A stretch of 39,797 nucleotides of DNA from Flavobacteriales bacterium (GTDB taxonomy: Bacteria; Bacteroidota; Bacteroidia; Flavobacteriales_D; Crocinitomicaceae). The notes under the pieces are model-generated. The model was given only the letters and a program-made list of their open reading frames with translations, had not been told where the DNA came from and did not search any database. The stretch covers positions 1-39,797 of the forward strand of contig CANHBA010000001.1 of NCBI GenBank assembly GCA_947458985.1. Reading direction: 5' to 3'. Below are positions 38,916 to 39,797 of this stretch, piece by piece (the first letter of the stretch is position 1; each line of letters begins with the position of its first letter). Both the position numbers and the translations under genes were made by a program.

Positions 38916-39797
38916 TTAGATCGCTGCAATTTTATCCGACATATATTCGCCGGCTTTTAATTTGTTAACGATTTTGGAGAAGCATTCGATGGTGTATTTG
39001 ACATCTTCTAGGGTGTGAACAGCTGTAGGGATGAGGCGCAAAATGATCATGCCTTTTGGAACTACAGGATATACTACCATTGAACAAAATACGTTGTAGT
39101 TTTCGCGTAGGTCAAAGATGAGGTTTGTTGCTTCTGGAATAGAACCGCTGAGGTAAACCGGAGTAACACAGCTATCTGTTGGGCCGATTTCAAAACCTGC
39201 TTCTTTCAAGCCATTTTGAAGAGCGTTGGTGTTTTCCCAAAGTTTTGCTTTGAGCTCGGGGTGCTTGCGCATGAGGTCAAGGCGCGTGAGTAGGCCAGAA
39301 ACCAATGCTGCAGGCATGGCTTTTGCAAAGATTTGCGAGCGCATGTTGTAGCGGAGGTATTCAACTACTTGTTCGTCTGAAGAAATAAAGCCTCCAATGA
39401 GTGCGAATGATTTGGCGAAAGTACCGAAATAGATATCGATGCCGTCTTGGCAACCTTGCTCTTCGCCAGTTCCGGCACCAGTTTCACCTAAAACGCCGAT
39501 ACCATGTGCGTCGTCTACGAATAAACGGAAGTTGTATTTTTCTTTGAGGGCAACGATTTCTTTGAGTTTGCCTTGGTCACCGCGCATTCCGAAAACACCT
39601 TCTGTAATCACGAGGATCGCTCCTCCAGTTTCGGCAGCGAGTTTGGTGGCGCGTTGCAATTGTTTTTCGCAATCGTCGACTTCGTTGTGCTTAAACACAA
39701 AACGTTTGCCCATGTGTAGGCGAACGCCGTCGAGGATACAGGCGTGAGATTCAGCATCGTAAACGATGACGTCGTGGCGGTCAACAAGGCAATCAAT
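38916..39797 (-). CDS. Alpha-oxoamine synthase (serine palmitoyltransferase/KBL-like), 5' truncated by the window edge
   Basis: 293 residues visible. The frame is open from the right edge (IDCLVDRHDVIVYDAESHACILDGVRL...), so the N-terminal 100-125 residues lie outside the window. It is a PLP enzyme of the alpha-oxoamine synthase group, which condenses an amino acid with an acyl-CoA. Seen: YDAESHACILDG (His of the substrate and cofactor site), FVDDAHGIGVLG (PLP-pyridine Asp and His) and GTFAKSFALIGGF with the Schiff-base Lys. Members in Bacteroidota closest in sequence are serine palmitoyltransferases that start sphingolipid synthesis; glycine C-acetyltransferase (KBL) and 8-amino-7-oxononanoate synthase are alternatives. 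The AKS motif in place of KBL's GKA supports the SPT branch. Ends against a shared terminator. Confidence 0.85.
   Translation of the reverse strand: MDCLVDRHDVIVYDAESHACILDGVRLHMGKRFVFKHNEVDDCEKQLQRATKLAAETGGAILVITEGVFGMRGDQGKLKEIVALKEKYNFRLFVDDAHGIGVLGETGAGTGEEQGCQDGIDIYFGTFAKSFALIGGFISSDEQVVEYLRYNMRSQIFAKAMPAALVSGLLTRLDLMRKHPELKAKLWENTNALQNGLKEAGFEIGPTDSCVTPVYLSGSIPEATNLIFDLRENYNVFCSMVVYPVVPKGMIILRLIPTAVHTLEDVKYTIECFSKIVNKLKAGEYMSDKIAAI

Noticed and set aside
1..39797. Prophage, integron, CRISPR array, toxin-antitoxin pair or defence island
   Set aside because: No integrase, transposase, phage structural gene, regularly spaced repeats or toxin-antitoxin pair is found; gene content is mostly core housekeeping.

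Overview
This window looks like chromosomal DNA of a member of Bacteroidota, most likely the Flavobacteriales. The evidence is of several kinds: three secreted proteins with type IX secretion (T9SS) C-terminal sorting domains; a Rho factor with an Asn/Gln-rich insertion; Bacteroidota-type -7 promoter boxes (TAnnTTTG) with few Shine-Dalgarno sequences; a flavobacterial-style endonuclease III; a fused alpha/beta E1 dehydrogenase; and a proteorhodopsin that suggests a sunlit aquatic habitat. Genus is not resolved. I see no phage, insertion sequence, CRISPR array, rRNA or tRNA.

Layout. 1-2179 (+): the 3' part of a Gln-rich coiled-coil protein, then mpl. 2183-4383 (-): rho and a DUF4199-like membrane protein. 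4492-7300 (-): dnaB and an overlapping exported protein. 7396-11638 (-): a compact operon of dnaX, menE, a membrane J-protein and nth. dnaX is split by an A10 run: the zero frame stops just after it (gamma-like, 371 aa), while the -1 frame continues into a tau C-terminal domain (about 580 aa in total). 11695-13209 (-): a BNR/sialidase-like T9SS protein. 13283-16836 (-): an M16 peptidase pair, one active and one inactive. 16899-18636 (+): an unrecognised secreted repeat protein and an NlpC/P60 hydrolase cut short by an in-frame TGA. 18718-21591 (-): an operon of a phosphoribosyltransferase, murQ, an arginase-family hydrolase and a membrane protein. 21661-23190 (-): a cobalamin riboswitch and the single gene it controls, a T9SS-sorted beta-propeller resembling the B12-binding protein BtuG. 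23212-25814 (+): rpsO-pnp. 25939-33478 (+): a MopE-repeat T9SS protein, an M1 peptidase and SppA. 33650-34399 (+): proteorhodopsin. 34467-36911 (-): fused E1alpha/beta. 36985-38879 (+): cutC and a DEAD-box helicase. 38916-end (-): an alpha-oxoamine synthase (serine palmitoyltransferase-like) cut by the window edge.

Most genes are housekeeping: replication (dnaB, dnaX), RNA metabolism (rho, pnp, DEAD-box helicase), cell-wall recycling (mpl, murQ, perhaps NlpC/P60), menaquinone synthesis (menE) and envelope proteolysis (M16, M1, SppA). The points most worth following are the dnaX arrangement, the riboswitch-controlled surface propeller, the in-frame TGA in the NlpC/P60 gene, the carotenoid-antenna-compatible rhodopsin, and a set of promoters whose -7 box lies exactly 4 nt before the start codon, which predicts leaderless mRNAs.
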